Of a stretch of 5,834 nucleotides of DNA, positions 1 to 5,424 are shown piece after piece; the first letter of the stretch is position 1, and every line of letters starts with the position of its first letter. The notes under the pieces are model-generated. The model saw nothing but the letters and a program-made list of their open reading frames with translations, did no database searches and was not told the DNA's origin. The translations under genes were made by a program, and so were the position numbers. This stretch comes from Burkholderiaceae bacterium (GTDB lineage Bacteria; Pseudomonadota; Gammaproteobacteria; Burkholderiales; Burkholderiaceae_D), in NCBI GenBank assembly GCA_019752915.1, contig JAIELO010000234.1:1-5834 (forward strand). The letters run 5' to 3'.

Positions 1-12
1 CTCTTCCGATCT
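1..12. other. Illumina adapter remnant at contig edge
   Basis: The first 12 bases, CTCTTCCGATCT, are identical to the 3' end of the common Illumina sequencing adapter. A 12-base exact match sitting precisely at the sequence start is best explained as untrimmed adapter, not genomic DNA. The reading frame of the adjacent reductase happens to run through it, so residues encoded here should not be taken as protein sequence. Confidence 0.85.
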
Positions 13-927
13 GGCCGGGCGCTCGAGCTATGGTTGCAGCAGCAGGGCGCGCAGGCATTGTTCGCCCGCATCGACGTCGATCGTGGTGCCGCCACGGCGA
101 TTGGTGCATGGCGCCAGCAGCTCAGTCATCTGGCCGGTACCAGCGATGCGCCCGACTGGGACGCGCCGACCTTCGAGGCGTGGCGTTTGCAGAGACGGGT
201 CTGTCTCAATCCCGGCAGTGCCGGAGCGCCGCTATACCATCTGGAACTGCTGCCGCAACAGGGTGCATTGCCGGACTGGCAATCGGGCGATCTGGTGCAG
301 ATCGTGGCGCCGACTGAAGCGGAGCGTCCGCGCGAATATTCGATCGCTTCGCTGCCACAGGATGGCAGCTTGCAGCTGCTAGTGCGCTTGCATAGCCATG
401 CCGATGGCCAGCACGGCGTTGTCTCCGGCTGGCTGACACAGCAAGCGTCGCTAGGGGAAACGCTGGCGTTGCGAGTGCGCGCACACCGGCGCTTCCGGCT
501 CGAAGAGAACCATGCGCGCCCGCTGATTCTGATCGGTAACGGTAGTGGTATTGCCGGGCTGCGTGCGCACCTGAAGACCCGCATGCTGGCCGGGCAGACA
601 CGCAACTGGTTGCTGTTCGGCGAGCGCAATGCCGCCCATGACGGCCCGTATCGCGATGAACTGACACAGTGGCAGGCGCAAGGGCAGCTGGCACGGCTCG
701 ATCTGGTGTATTCGCGCGATCAGGCGCAGCGGCGTTATGTCCAGCATGTGCTGGCCGAGCAGGCGTCCCGGCTGCATGACTGGCTCGAGGAGGGCGCGGC
801 GATCTACGTCTGTGGCAGTCTGGAAGGCATGGCGGCTGGCGTGGATGAAGTGCTGCTGACGCTACTCGGGCCGGACGCACTGGCGCTACTGGCGGCCGCC
901 GGACGTTACCGGCGCGATGTGTATTAA
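13..927 (+). CDS. NADPH-dependent flavodoxin/FAD reductase (CysJ-like), 5'-truncated
   Basis: C-terminal part (about 304 residues, counted from base 13) of a diflavin reductase that would pass electrons from NADPH through FAD to an FMN flavodoxin domain. The first ~40 residues (GRALELWL, then ARIDVDRG) look like the end of the flavodoxin domain. RPREYSIAS (about 105-113) is the FAD-binding RxYS motif and GVVSGWL (135-141) the second flavin motif. LIGNGSGIAGLRAHL (173-187) is the nucleotide-binding loop, with GLR where CysJ has PFR. YSRDQ (about 233-237) followed by YVQ fits NADPH specificity, IYVCGS (264-269) is the last nucleotide-binding strand, and the end GRYRRDVY closely resembles the E. 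coli CysJ terminus. Only about 105 residues separate the flavodoxin end from RxYS, fewer than in CysJ, so the helical connecting domain seems short or absent. It could therefore be a PepSY/flavodoxin-type iron reductase instead of sulfite reductase; the missing N-terminus would decide. There is no real start here: the TTG at 34 is internal. Confidence 0.85.
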   Translation, partial: GRALELWLQQQGAQALFARIDVDRGAATAIGAWRQQLSHLAGTSDAPDWDAPTFEAWRLQRRVCLNPGSAGAPLYHLELLPQQGALPDWQSGDLVQIVAPTEAERPREYSIASLPQDGSLQLLVRLHSHADGQHGVVSGWLTQQASLGETLALRVRAHRRFRLEENHARPLILIGNGSGIAGLRAHLKTRMLAGQTRNWLLFGERNAAHDGPYRDELTQWQAQGQLARLDLVYSRDQAQRRYVQHVLAEQASRLHDWLEEGAAIYVCGSLEGMAAGVDEVLLTLLGPDALALLAAAGRYRRDVY

Positions 928-967
928 ATGCGGCATTCAATGCAAGATTAAATACGAAGTGTGCAGT

Positions 968-986
968 GCGCCCGGAGCCCGGGCGC
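968..986. terminator. GC hairpin after the reductase gene
   Basis: Perfect 8-bp inverted repeat GCGCCCGG / CCGGGCGC with a 3-base AGC loop, 41 bases after the reductase stop. It is strong enough to stall transcription, but only scattered Ts follow on the + strand (GCGGTGCGGTTGC), so it is not a textbook intrinsic terminator. It lies between convergent genes, which supports a role in ending transcripts. Confidence 0.4.
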
Positions 987-999
987 GCGGTGCGGTTGC

Positions 1000-1044
1000 A
1001 GCACCAGAACGCTGGCAGTGCTGCACTGCCAGCGTTCTGGTGCT
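1000..1044. terminator. 21-bp perfect hairpin between convergent genes
   Basis: Perfect inverted repeat with arms 1000-1020 and 1024-1044 around a 3-base CTG loop; the left arm begins AGCACCAGAACG. It lies 6 bases beyond the stop codon of the DUF2325 gene (- strand) and 72 bases beyond the reductase stop (+ strand). A bidirectional terminator or 3'-end-protecting structure is the simplest reading, but there is no T-tract on either side. The long, mismatch-free stem is unusual for an ordinary terminator and could also belong to a dispersed repeat family. Confidence 0.5.
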
Positions 1045-1050
1045 CAGTGG

Positions 1051-2241
1051 CTAGCCCTGTTCTGACGGGCTATCGGCCAGTTGCAGGCCACGCGCCAGAC
1101 TGGAAATACTGGGATTGTCGATAAACACGCAGCGCTTGCCGTGACGTTTGCAGTGGTCTTTCACGCGCCAGTAGGCATTGTGACTGATGCAGCCGGTCTG
1201 GCAGATCACCAGATCGGCCGCCGCCAGACTGGCATCGAGGCGATTGGCATTGTCTTCCAGACCGCCATCATGGTGGCTAAAGCGCGCGCCCTCCCGCTCG
1301 ATCAGGCTGCGATAGGTGGCGACATTGCCACTGCGTCCCCCCACACAAAGTACCGCTTGCTGCTGCAGGCACGGCGCCGTTGTGCCGGTATCCTGCGACA
1401 CTGGCGGTGCCGCCGTTACGGCTGCTGGTGCTGGTTCCGGCAGCGCGCTGGTTGCGGGCGGCATGCGCGCCTGCGCCAGTTGCTGGCGCAAATCGCGTTG
1501 CAATTGCTCCATCCGGGCCAGACGTTCCGTCAGGCGGGTGCGGCTTTCCAGTCCCGGTATGCTGTGTTGCAACTGCTGTAGCTGCCCCTGCAGCGAAGCG
1601 ATCAGGCTGTCCTTGCCGATCAGACTGGCCTGTAACTGCATCAGACGGGTGGCGTGTTCGCTGGCCTGGGCGTTTTTCTCGGCCAGCAGCACTGCGTGAC
1701 GCTGCTGCGCTTTGTGTAGTTCCTGTGTCAGTTGCGCATGGGCGGCGCTGATAGCCTGAAACTTGCCCAGATCGGCCCGCACACAAGCACCGGCCTGATG
1801 CTGCACCATGTGCAGATCGCGGCACAGCTGTTCTTCCAGGAGTGGCGTGCAGCGCGGGTGGGTGAGGGCGGCCCAGAAGGCCCCGGCCACGTCGCCGGCG
1901 GCGATGGCCTGTTGCCAGAAGCTGGCAAGCTGTTCTGTACTGCGCGCTGTGCGGTAGTGCAGCAGCACGCTGGCATAGCGGCGCTCCAGTTCTTTCTGCA
2001 GCGCTTCCGACAGACGGTTACGGCTGGCACATTCGGTGACGGCGCCGACGTGGATCGCATAATCATCGGCGCACGCCTTGCCGCCAGTGACTTTGTCGAC
2101 CAGCTTGCGTAGCACCGCCAGCGGCAAGCCGACACCGATCAGCGGACAATGGCAGGCATGACCGAGTTCCCACAGGCGCCGCCGGCGCGACGGTAGTGCC
2201 GCGACAGCGCTGGCCTCGGGTGCGGAATGACGTTCACACAT
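1051..2241 (-). CDS. DUF2325 domain protein with central coiled coil
   Basis: Product of 396 residues. The C-terminal ~90 residues (about 296-386) match the DUF2325 family: strand VLCVGGR (297-303), then HHDGGLEDN (323-331), ADLVICQTGCISHNAYW (342-358), a basic helix with C364, and CVFIDNPSISSLARGL (371-386). This resembles a small Rossmann-like fold; the function of DUF2325 is not established. The N-terminal part contains WELGHACHCPLIGVGLPL (24-41), with a CxC pair. A helical, Gln/Ala-rich stretch at about 160-260 reads as a coiled coil, followed by an Ala/Pro linker (261-290). There are 13 cysteines, including C348-x2-C351 and C364, so metal, heme or redox chemistry is possible but unproven. 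No signal peptide or membrane segment, so cytoplasmic. The start ATG follows GGAGG, which begins right after the upstream gene's stop (9-base gap), implying translational coupling. It is the last gene of the hemP operon. Confidence 0.85.
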   Translation of the reverse strand: MCERHSAPEASAVAALPSRRRRLWELGHACHCPLIGVGLPLAVLRKLVDKVTGGKACADDYAIHVGAVTECASRNRLSEALQKELERRYASVLLHYRTARSTEQLASFWQQAIAAGDVAGAFWAALTHPRCTPLLEEQLCRDLHMVQHQAGACVRADLGKFQAISAAHAQLTQELHKAQQRHAVLLAEKNAQASEHATRLMQLQASLIGKDSLIASLQGQLQQLQHSIPGLESRTRLTERLARMEQLQRDLRQQLAQARMPPATSALPEPAPAAVTAAPPVSQDTGTTAPCLQQQAVLCVGGRSGNVATYRSLIEREGARFSHHDGGLEDNANRLDASLAAADLVICQTGCISHNAYWRVKDHCKRHGKRCVFIDNPSISSLARGLQLADSPSEQG

Positions 2242-2250
2242 GGCGCCTCC

Positions 2251-2580
2251 TCAGCCGACGCTGGCGCCATGACGGGCGCGCGACATGATGCGAGTGAGGA
2301 AGTTGCTGCGTTCCGGCGTGGGTAGTTGCTGCTCCACCACGCTCGCCCACTGCTCGGATAATTGCTGGCAAGTCGCGCTCAGCACCGGCGCCAGCTCCGG
2401 CAGGCCGGCCAGCGCCTTGAGATGGCGCTCGATCACCGAAGCAAGCTTCAGGCAGCCACCATCCTCGCTGCGGTTAGCGGTGTAATGCGACATCAGATGC
2501 AGGACGGCGGACAGCATCAGTTCTGGATTGGGGCCGGCAGGCGGCGCCATGAAGATGGGATTGTGACGATCAAGGGCCAT
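2251..2580 (-). CDS. Conserved-looking small helical protein of the hemP operon, unknown function
   Basis: Product of 109 residues from the ATG at 2580, which is preceded by GGAG at a 6-base spacing. A TTG one codon upstream would lie too close to that ribosome site. I do not recognise a named family. The sequence starts MALDRHNPIFMAPPAGPNP, then appears all-helical (LMLSAVLHLMSHYTA; CLKLASVIERHLKALAG; LAPVLSATCQQLSEQWASVV) and ends with a basic tail (FLTRIMSRARHG). There is no signal peptide or transmembrane helix, and only two cysteines. Its stop TGA directly abuts the GGAGG of the DUF2325 gene, so the two proteins are probably made together and may work together. The 83-base gap from hemP holds no clear terminator, so it is likely cotranscribed from the Fur-controlled promoter. 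Confidence 0.75.
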   Translation of the reverse strand: MALDRHNPIFMAPPAGPNPELMLSAVLHLMSHYTANRSEDGGCLKLASVIERHLKALAGLPELAPVLSATCQQLSEQWASVVEQQLPTPERSNFLTRIMSRARHGASVG

Positions 2581-2663
2581 CAAACGCTCCTAGGTAACGG
2601 GATGAGGTCTGGCTGGCGGTTGCGGCTGGCGACTATGGGGGAGGGAGACTGATGCTGGAGTGG

Positions 2664-2867
2664 CTAGGCCGTCAGTATCAGTTTGTTTAACTGGGTAATG
2701 CGTAACTGGTAGATCCGGCCGCCATGCTCGATTTCGAGGGCGCGCCCGTCGCCCATCAGGCTGGTGCTGCTGACCCGTTTCGGGGCGCTGCCGGTGGCTT
2801 CGGCGAGTGCGGTGTCGCTACTGCTCGCCAGGCGAGTTTGCGGGCTGGTGGTCAGGACGTGTTGCAT
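2664..2867 (-). CDS. hemP: Hemin uptake protein HemP/HmuP
   Basis: Product of 67 residues, typical for HemP. The conserved C-terminal half is clear: SSTSLMGDGRALEIEHGG (33-50), RIYQLRIT (51-58) and the terminal NKLILTA (61-67), matching the family pattern S-x-x-L-x-x-G...I-x-H-x-G-x-x-Y-x-L-R-x-T...K-L-I-L-T. The first ~30 residues are Ser/Thr/Ala-rich and probably disordered. In Burkholderia and Bradyrhizobium, HemP/HmuP is a small iron-responsive protein needed for expression of heme-uptake genes; it is thought to be regulatory, not a transporter. The start ATG has AGGA 9 bases upstream. It is the first gene after the Fur-box promoter. No heme receptor, TonB or ExbBD gene is visible nearby, unlike many hemP loci. 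Confidence 0.9.
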   Translation of the reverse strand: MQHVLTTSPQTRLASSSDTALAEATGSAPKRVSSTSLMGDGRALEIEHGGRIYQLRITQLNKLILTA

Positions 2868-2881
2868 GGTGGGGATTCCTT

Positions 2882-2902
2882 AAATAAGAATGATTCGCAT
2901 TT
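2882..2902 (-). promoter_or_regulatory. Fur box upstream of hemP
   Basis: Read on the - strand, the 15-base core TGCGAATCATTCTTA (2899-2885) is a 7-1-7 inverted repeat matching the Fur consensus TGATAATnATTATCA at 10 of 14 positions. It is flanked symmetrically by AAA and TTT, giving 21 bp. It lies 14 bp before the hemP ATG and just past the candidate -10 box, covering the predicted transcription start, so Fe-Fur would repress the operon when iron is plentiful. Confidence 0.8.
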
Positions 2903-2908
2903 GCGTTC

Positions 2909-2937
2909 ATTATTAAGGATGGCGCGTCCGATTGCAA
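2909..2937 (-). promoter_or_regulatory. Candidate sigma70 promoter of the hemP operon
   Basis: On the - strand, -35 TTGCAA (2937-2932, 4/6 matches) and -10 AATAAT (2914-2909, 5/6) are separated by an ideal 17 bases. Transcription would begin near 2902, exactly at the edge of the Fur box, which supports this assignment. Confidence 0.6.
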
Positions 2938-2994
2938 GCAGAATCGTCAGGTCAGTGCGTGCGACAGTGGCCACGCCCGCAGCGTATCCGGCAC

Positions 2995-3021
2995 AAAAAA
3001 AGAGCCCGGAGTTCCGGGCTC
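2995..3021 (-). terminator. Intrinsic terminator of the Fnr-like gene
   Basis: On the - strand, GAGCCCGG-AACT-CCGGGCTC (3021-3002) forms an 8-bp GC-rich stem with a 4-base loop, followed at once by seven Ts (3001-2995). This textbook Rho-independent terminator starts 45 bases after the Fnr-like stop codon and insulates that gene from the hemP operon downstream. Confidence 0.93.
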
Positions 3022-3066
3022 GAAGCTGGGGGAAAGCGCCTGATCCAGCAGCCTGCGCCGCGCTTG

Positions 3067-3927
3067 CTACAGCGTGGCGAGCAATTGCACGGGCGGCACC
3101 GTTTCGCCGCTTTTGACCCGGGCGGCGGCCTGCTGCTTGGCACGGGTGCGCGAGGGGGGCAGGCGGCGCAGATTTTTCAGCGCTTCGGGATCTTTGATGC
3201 CGATGGTGCGCTGATCCACACTGATCAGACCGATTTCATTAAAGGCCGACAGGGTGCGGCTGACGGTTTCCAGCGTCAAGCCCAGATAGCTGCCGATTTC
3301 GTGGCGCGTCATGCGCAGATTGAACAGTTTGGCGGAGTAGCCCATCAGAGCGAAGCGCTCGGCCAGCGACATCAGAAAACGGGCTACCCGGGCTTCGGCG
3401 CTGAGAGCTCCCAGCATACCGATCATGGCCTGTTCGCGCACCAGTTCGCGGCTCATCACGCCGTACATCAGGTGCTCCAGTTCCTGATGCACACGTCCCA
3501 GCGCTGTGAGTTTTTTGAAGGGCAGCAGAATCACGTCGCAGTCGGATAGCGCCACCGCTTCCGACGCGTAATGGCGGGTATGGATGCCGTCCACGCCCAG
3601 CATGTCACCTTTCATGGGGAAACTCAGCACCTGTTCATTGCCGAACTCATCAATCAGCACGGTTTTCAGAAAACCGGAGTTGACGATGTACAGCGTATCG
3701 AACACCTGACCGATGGTGTGGATGCGCTGGCCCGTCTTGAATTGTACGTGCTGGAACAGCAGCTCCTCCGTACTGACCGAGCAGGTCGCCGGAATATGCA
3801 GCAGATCACAGACTTCCTTGAGATTTGACCATAGCCGCCCCTGACGCTGGCGACCTGCCTCCATCGCGGAGGAGGGCAGGGGCGCACTGGTGGCAGGGCG
3901 TAGTTCCGGGGATTGCGTGGACAGCAT
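3067..3927 (-). CDS. Crp/Fnr-family transcriptional regulator lacking canonical FNR cluster cysteines
   Basis: Product of 286 residues from the ATG at 3927, chosen because AGGAG lies 7 bases upstream; the longer open frame to 4029 has an unlike, Pro/Arg-rich extension. The cyclic-nucleotide-like beta-roll spans about 55-140 (LYIVNSGFLKT; GNEQVLSFPMKGDMLGVDGI, FNR-like), the dimer helix about 145-175, and the winged HTH about 190-246 (RMTRHEIGSYLGLTLETVSR). Recognition residues E220, S223 and R224 match the FNR E-x-x-S-R pattern, so sites of the TTGAT-N4-ATCAA type are expected. E. coli FNR holds its oxygen-sensing 4Fe-4S cluster with C20, C23, C29 and C122. Here only C40, C49 and C130 exist; C130 falls near the C122 position, but there is no CxxC. 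Cluster sensing is thus doubtful, or uses other ligands. A basic tail (about 254-286) extends past the usual end. A strong terminator follows. Confidence 0.88.
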   Translation of the reverse strand: MLSTQSPELRPATSAPLPSSAMEAGRQRQGRLWSNLKEVCDLLHIPATCSVSTEELLFQHVQFKTGQRIHTIGQVFDTLYIVNSGFLKTVLIDEFGNEQVLSFPMKGDMLGVDGIHTRHYASEAVALSDCDVILLPFKKLTALGRVHQELEHLMYGVMSRELVREQAMIGMLGALSAEARVARFLMSLAERFALMGYSAKLFNLRMTRHEIGSYLGLTLETVSRTLSAFNEIGLISVDQRTIGIKDPEALKNLRRLPPSRTRAKQQAAARVKSGETVPPVQLLATL

Positions 3928-4079
3928 AGTGTTCTCCTGTGGTCTGATGGTGCGCGACGGACCTGACTCAGGGCGACACCGGGAGACCGGAAACGCAGCA
4001 GGACAGGCCGTGACGATTCCAGCGCGCAAGAACTAGTCGTGCGGCATGAGTCGTGTGGTTTCAGTATGCCAACGGGAGA

Positions 4080-4092
4080 AATATAGATATAT
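4080..4092 (-). promoter_or_regulatory. AT-rich candidate -10 region of the Fnr-like gene
   Basis: The - strand reads ATATATCTATATT, offering TATATT (4085-4080) as a -10 box about 150 bases before the start codon. No good -35 sits at 16-18 bases upstream, which would fit a promoter needing an activator, possibly bound at the TAGGAAT sites further upstream. Judged by eye only. Confidence 0.25.
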
Positions 4093-4114
4093 CGGCAACG
4101 GCTGAATCTGGCCG

Positions 4115-4148
4115 TAGGAAGCAGCGCTGCCTTGTAGGAATATTCCTA
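4115..4148. promoter_or_regulatory. TAGGAAT palindrome with an extra half-site (operator candidate)
   Basis: TAGGAATATTCCTA (4135-4148) is a perfect 14-bp palindrome made of two abutting TAGGAAT half-sites. A third, near-identical half-site, TAGGAAG (4115-4121), begins exactly 20 bases earlier, about two helical turns and in the same orientation. A separate 10-bp perfect palindrome, GCAGCGCTGC, fills 4121-4130. The array lies 16 bases after the response regulator stop and upstream of the Fnr-like gene's candidate promoter. It has no loop or T-tract, so it is not a terminator; a protein-binding site is the best reading. I cannot assign it to a known regulator. Confidence 0.5.
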
Positions 4149-4164
4149 ATGAATAAACAGGGAA

Positions 4165-4809
4165 TCAGGTCTTGAAAGGTGAGAGTAATCTGTGTGCGAC
4201 GGCGTATTGCACCATTTCGGCCAAGGAATTCATGCCCATTTTCTGCATGATGCGGGTTTTGTGGGTGCTGACGGTCTTGACGCTCAGATGCAGGTTGTTG
4301 GCAATTTCCGTGATCGATTTGCCCGCCACTAGCAGCGAAAACACTTCGAATTCCCGGTCTGACAATTGCTTATGCAACAGACTTTCATTGGGCATCATGA
4401 TGTTCAGTGCCAGTTGCTCGGCCACTTCGGTGCTGATGTAAGGTCGCCCGGAGGCAACCCGGCGGATCGCGCCCACCAGCTGGGTGCCAGCGCTTTCCTT
4501 GGTCAGATAGCCTTGGGCGCCGGCGCGGATGGCGCGCACCGCATACTGTTCTTCCTCGTGCATGGTGAGGATCAGTATGGCCAGCTTGGGCGCTTCGGCG
4601 CGAATCTGCCGGATCAGATCGACGCCACTGCGGCCCGGCATGGACAGGTCCAGCAACAGCAGGTCGAAGCCGCCCTGACGGATGTGCCCGAGCACTTCAA
4701 AGCCGTCGATGGCTTCGCCCACGATGTCGATGTCGGGGGCCCCGTCGAGGATGCGTTTGAGACCCTCGCGCATGATGGTGTGGTCGTCGGCGATGACTAT
4801 GCGGATCAT
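4165..4809 (-). CDS. NarL/FixJ-family response regulator
   Basis: Product of 214 residues, full length for the family. The receiver domain (1-~120) has the acidic pair D8/D9 (IADDH), phosphoacceptor D54 (LLLLDLSMPG), T82 (ILTM) and K104 (YLTKES). The LuxR-type DNA-binding domain is at about 147-210: LSDREFEVFSLLVAGKSITE, then NLHLSVKTVSTHKTRIMQKM. It should be a cytoplasmic, phosphorylation-controlled transcription factor. The N-terminus resembles GacA/UvrY-type regulators, but the target is unknown. No sensor kinase is visible, so it may be an orphan here or have a distant partner. The ATG lacks a clear ribosome-binding site (preceding bases TAGAAATCACCACCA), and an in-frame TAG five codons upstream rules out an earlier start. 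It is followed by the TAGGAAT palindrome and the Fnr-like gene; autoregulation or control of that gene is possible. Confidence 0.92.
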   Translation of the reverse strand: MIRIVIADDHTIMREGLKRILDGAPDIDIVGEAIDGFEVLGHIRQGGFDLLLLDLSMPGRSGVDLIRQIRAEAPKLAILILTMHEEEQYAVRAIRAGAQGYLTKESAGTQLVGAIRRVASGRPYISTEVAEQLALNIMMPNESLLHKQLSDREFEVFSLLVAGKSITEIANNLHLSVKTVSTHKTRIMQKMGMNSLAEMVQYAVAHRLLSPFKT

Positions 4810-4822
4810 TGGTGGTGATTTC

Positions 4823-4865
4823 TAGTAAGTTTTATTATTTTTGAGTCAATCTTATGATCTTACTA
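4823..4865. repeat. 7-bp inverted repeat in the response regulator leader
   Basis: TAGTAAG (4823-4829) and its exact complement CTTACTA (4859-4865) flank an AT-rich 29-base spacer just upstream of the response regulator start. The GTAAG/CTTAC cores resemble GacA/UvrY half-sites, but the spacing is far longer than usual. A weak mRNA stem next to the start codon is the alternative. May be chance in AT-rich DNA. Confidence 0.3.
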
Positions 4866-4890
4866 TAAAAATCGACCAGCGATGGTTGAA
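4862..4890 (-). promoter_or_regulatory. Weak candidate promoter for the response regulator
   Basis: On the - strand, TATAGT (4867-4862, 5/6 to the -10 consensus) lies 17 bases after TTCAAC (4890-4885, 3/6). Transcription would start near 4855, leaving a ~46-base leader. The 84-base gap after the universal stress gene contains only a weak ACCA/TGGT hairpin before five Ts, so read-through from that gene is also possible. Confidence 0.25.
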
Positions 4891-4893
4891 GCA

Positions 4894-5361
4894 CTAACGG
4901 GGCGCCGGTTCCTGGATCAGCCGGTGGACCAGTACTGGCAAACGGGTGTGCGATAACACCTTGTTGGTTACACTGCCGAGCAACAACTGTCCCCAGCCAC
5001 TACGACCGTGAGAACCCATGAAAATCAGGTCACAGTGTTGCTGTTCCGCCACCTCGACGATTTTCTGCGCGGTATGTTCGGCAAACGCCGTCATGCTGTG
5101 ACAGCGCAGCCCCTGTTGCTGGCAGGCGTCCATGACTTCGCGGGTGTGTTCGGCACCGGTACGTAGCATGGCGGCACGGTATTCGTCCTCGCTGGGGTAG
5201 CTGGGCGGGACAATTTCCACGTAAATCGGATACTGGTATTCCGGTGCCACATACAGCACCAGCACTTCGGCCTGCAACTGGGCAGCCAAAGCGACCCCGG
5301 CGCAGGCGGTCTTGCTGGAAACGGTTGAGCCATCGGTGGTGAGCAGGATTTTTCGGTACAT
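4894..5361 (-). CDS. Universal stress protein, UspA family, ATP-binding type
   Basis: Product of 155 residues, the normal size for a single Usp domain. MYRKILLTTDGS (1-12) is the first strand with D10. The C-terminal part, DLIFMGSHGRSGWG (111-124) and LLLGSVTNKVLSHTRLPVLV (126-145), holds the complete G-x2-G-x9-G-S motif (G116, G119, G129, S130), so it should bind ATP, unlike E. coli UspA itself. Such proteins are cytoplasmic dimers that help cells survive starvation, oxygen limitation or other stress; the exact biochemical role is generally unclear. The start ATG at 5361 follows GGAGGT 5 bases upstream; an in-frame ATG at 5406 has no such site and adds residues unlike the family. A perfect FNR box 65 bp before the start suggests induction at low oxygen, as for Anr-controlled Usp genes in Pseudomonas. 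Confidence 0.93.
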   Translation of the reverse strand: MYRKILLTTDGSTVSSKTACAGVALAAQLQAEVLVLYVAPEYQYPIYVEIVPPSYPSEDEYRAAMLRTGAEHTREVMDACQQQGLRCHSMTAFAEHTAQKIVEVAEQQHCDLIFMGSHGRSGWGQLLLGSVTNKVLSHTRLPVLVHRLIQEPAPR

Positions 5362-5386
5362 GATCCACCTCCATGAAGTAGGGTGT

Positions 5387-5410
5387 ATTGTAGACCCGAT
5401 ACACATTATT
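5387..5410 (-). promoter_or_regulatory. Possible -10 elements of the universal stress gene
   Basis: Two - strand hexamers lie between the FNR box and the gene: TACAAT (5392-5387, 5/6) and AATAAT (5410-5405, 5/6). They would place the FNR box near -53 or -35, not the classical -41.5. For -41.5 the -10 would fall on GTGTAT (5404-5399), a poor match. The true start cannot be chosen from sequence alone. Confidence 0.3.
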
Positions 5411-5424
5411 GCTACTGTAGAAAG

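Noticed and set aside
34..36. TTG as start of the reductase gene
   Set aside because: The frame is open to the window edge and the residues before it fit the end of a flavodoxin domain; there is no ribosome site. The gene is truncated by the contig edge.
206..940. Long open frame on the - strand opposite the reductase
   Set aside because: Its translation is Arg/Ala/His/Pro-rich without domain motifs, as expected for the antisense of a GC-rich gene with clear reductase motifs on the + strand.
2932..3549. 205-codon open frame on the + strand opposite the Fnr-like gene
   Set aside because: It overlaps a clear Crp/Fnr gene and runs through its intrinsic terminator; the product is low in recognisable motifs and has no good ribosome site.
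3928..4029. Upstream extension of the Fnr-like gene to 4029
   Set aside because: The ATG at 3927 has a proper AGGAG site; the extra 34 residues look like translated leader.
5362..5406. Longer universal stress protein from ATG 5406
   Set aside because: The ATG at 5361 has GGAGGT in place and begins the family's first strand; the extension would also include the probable promoter region.
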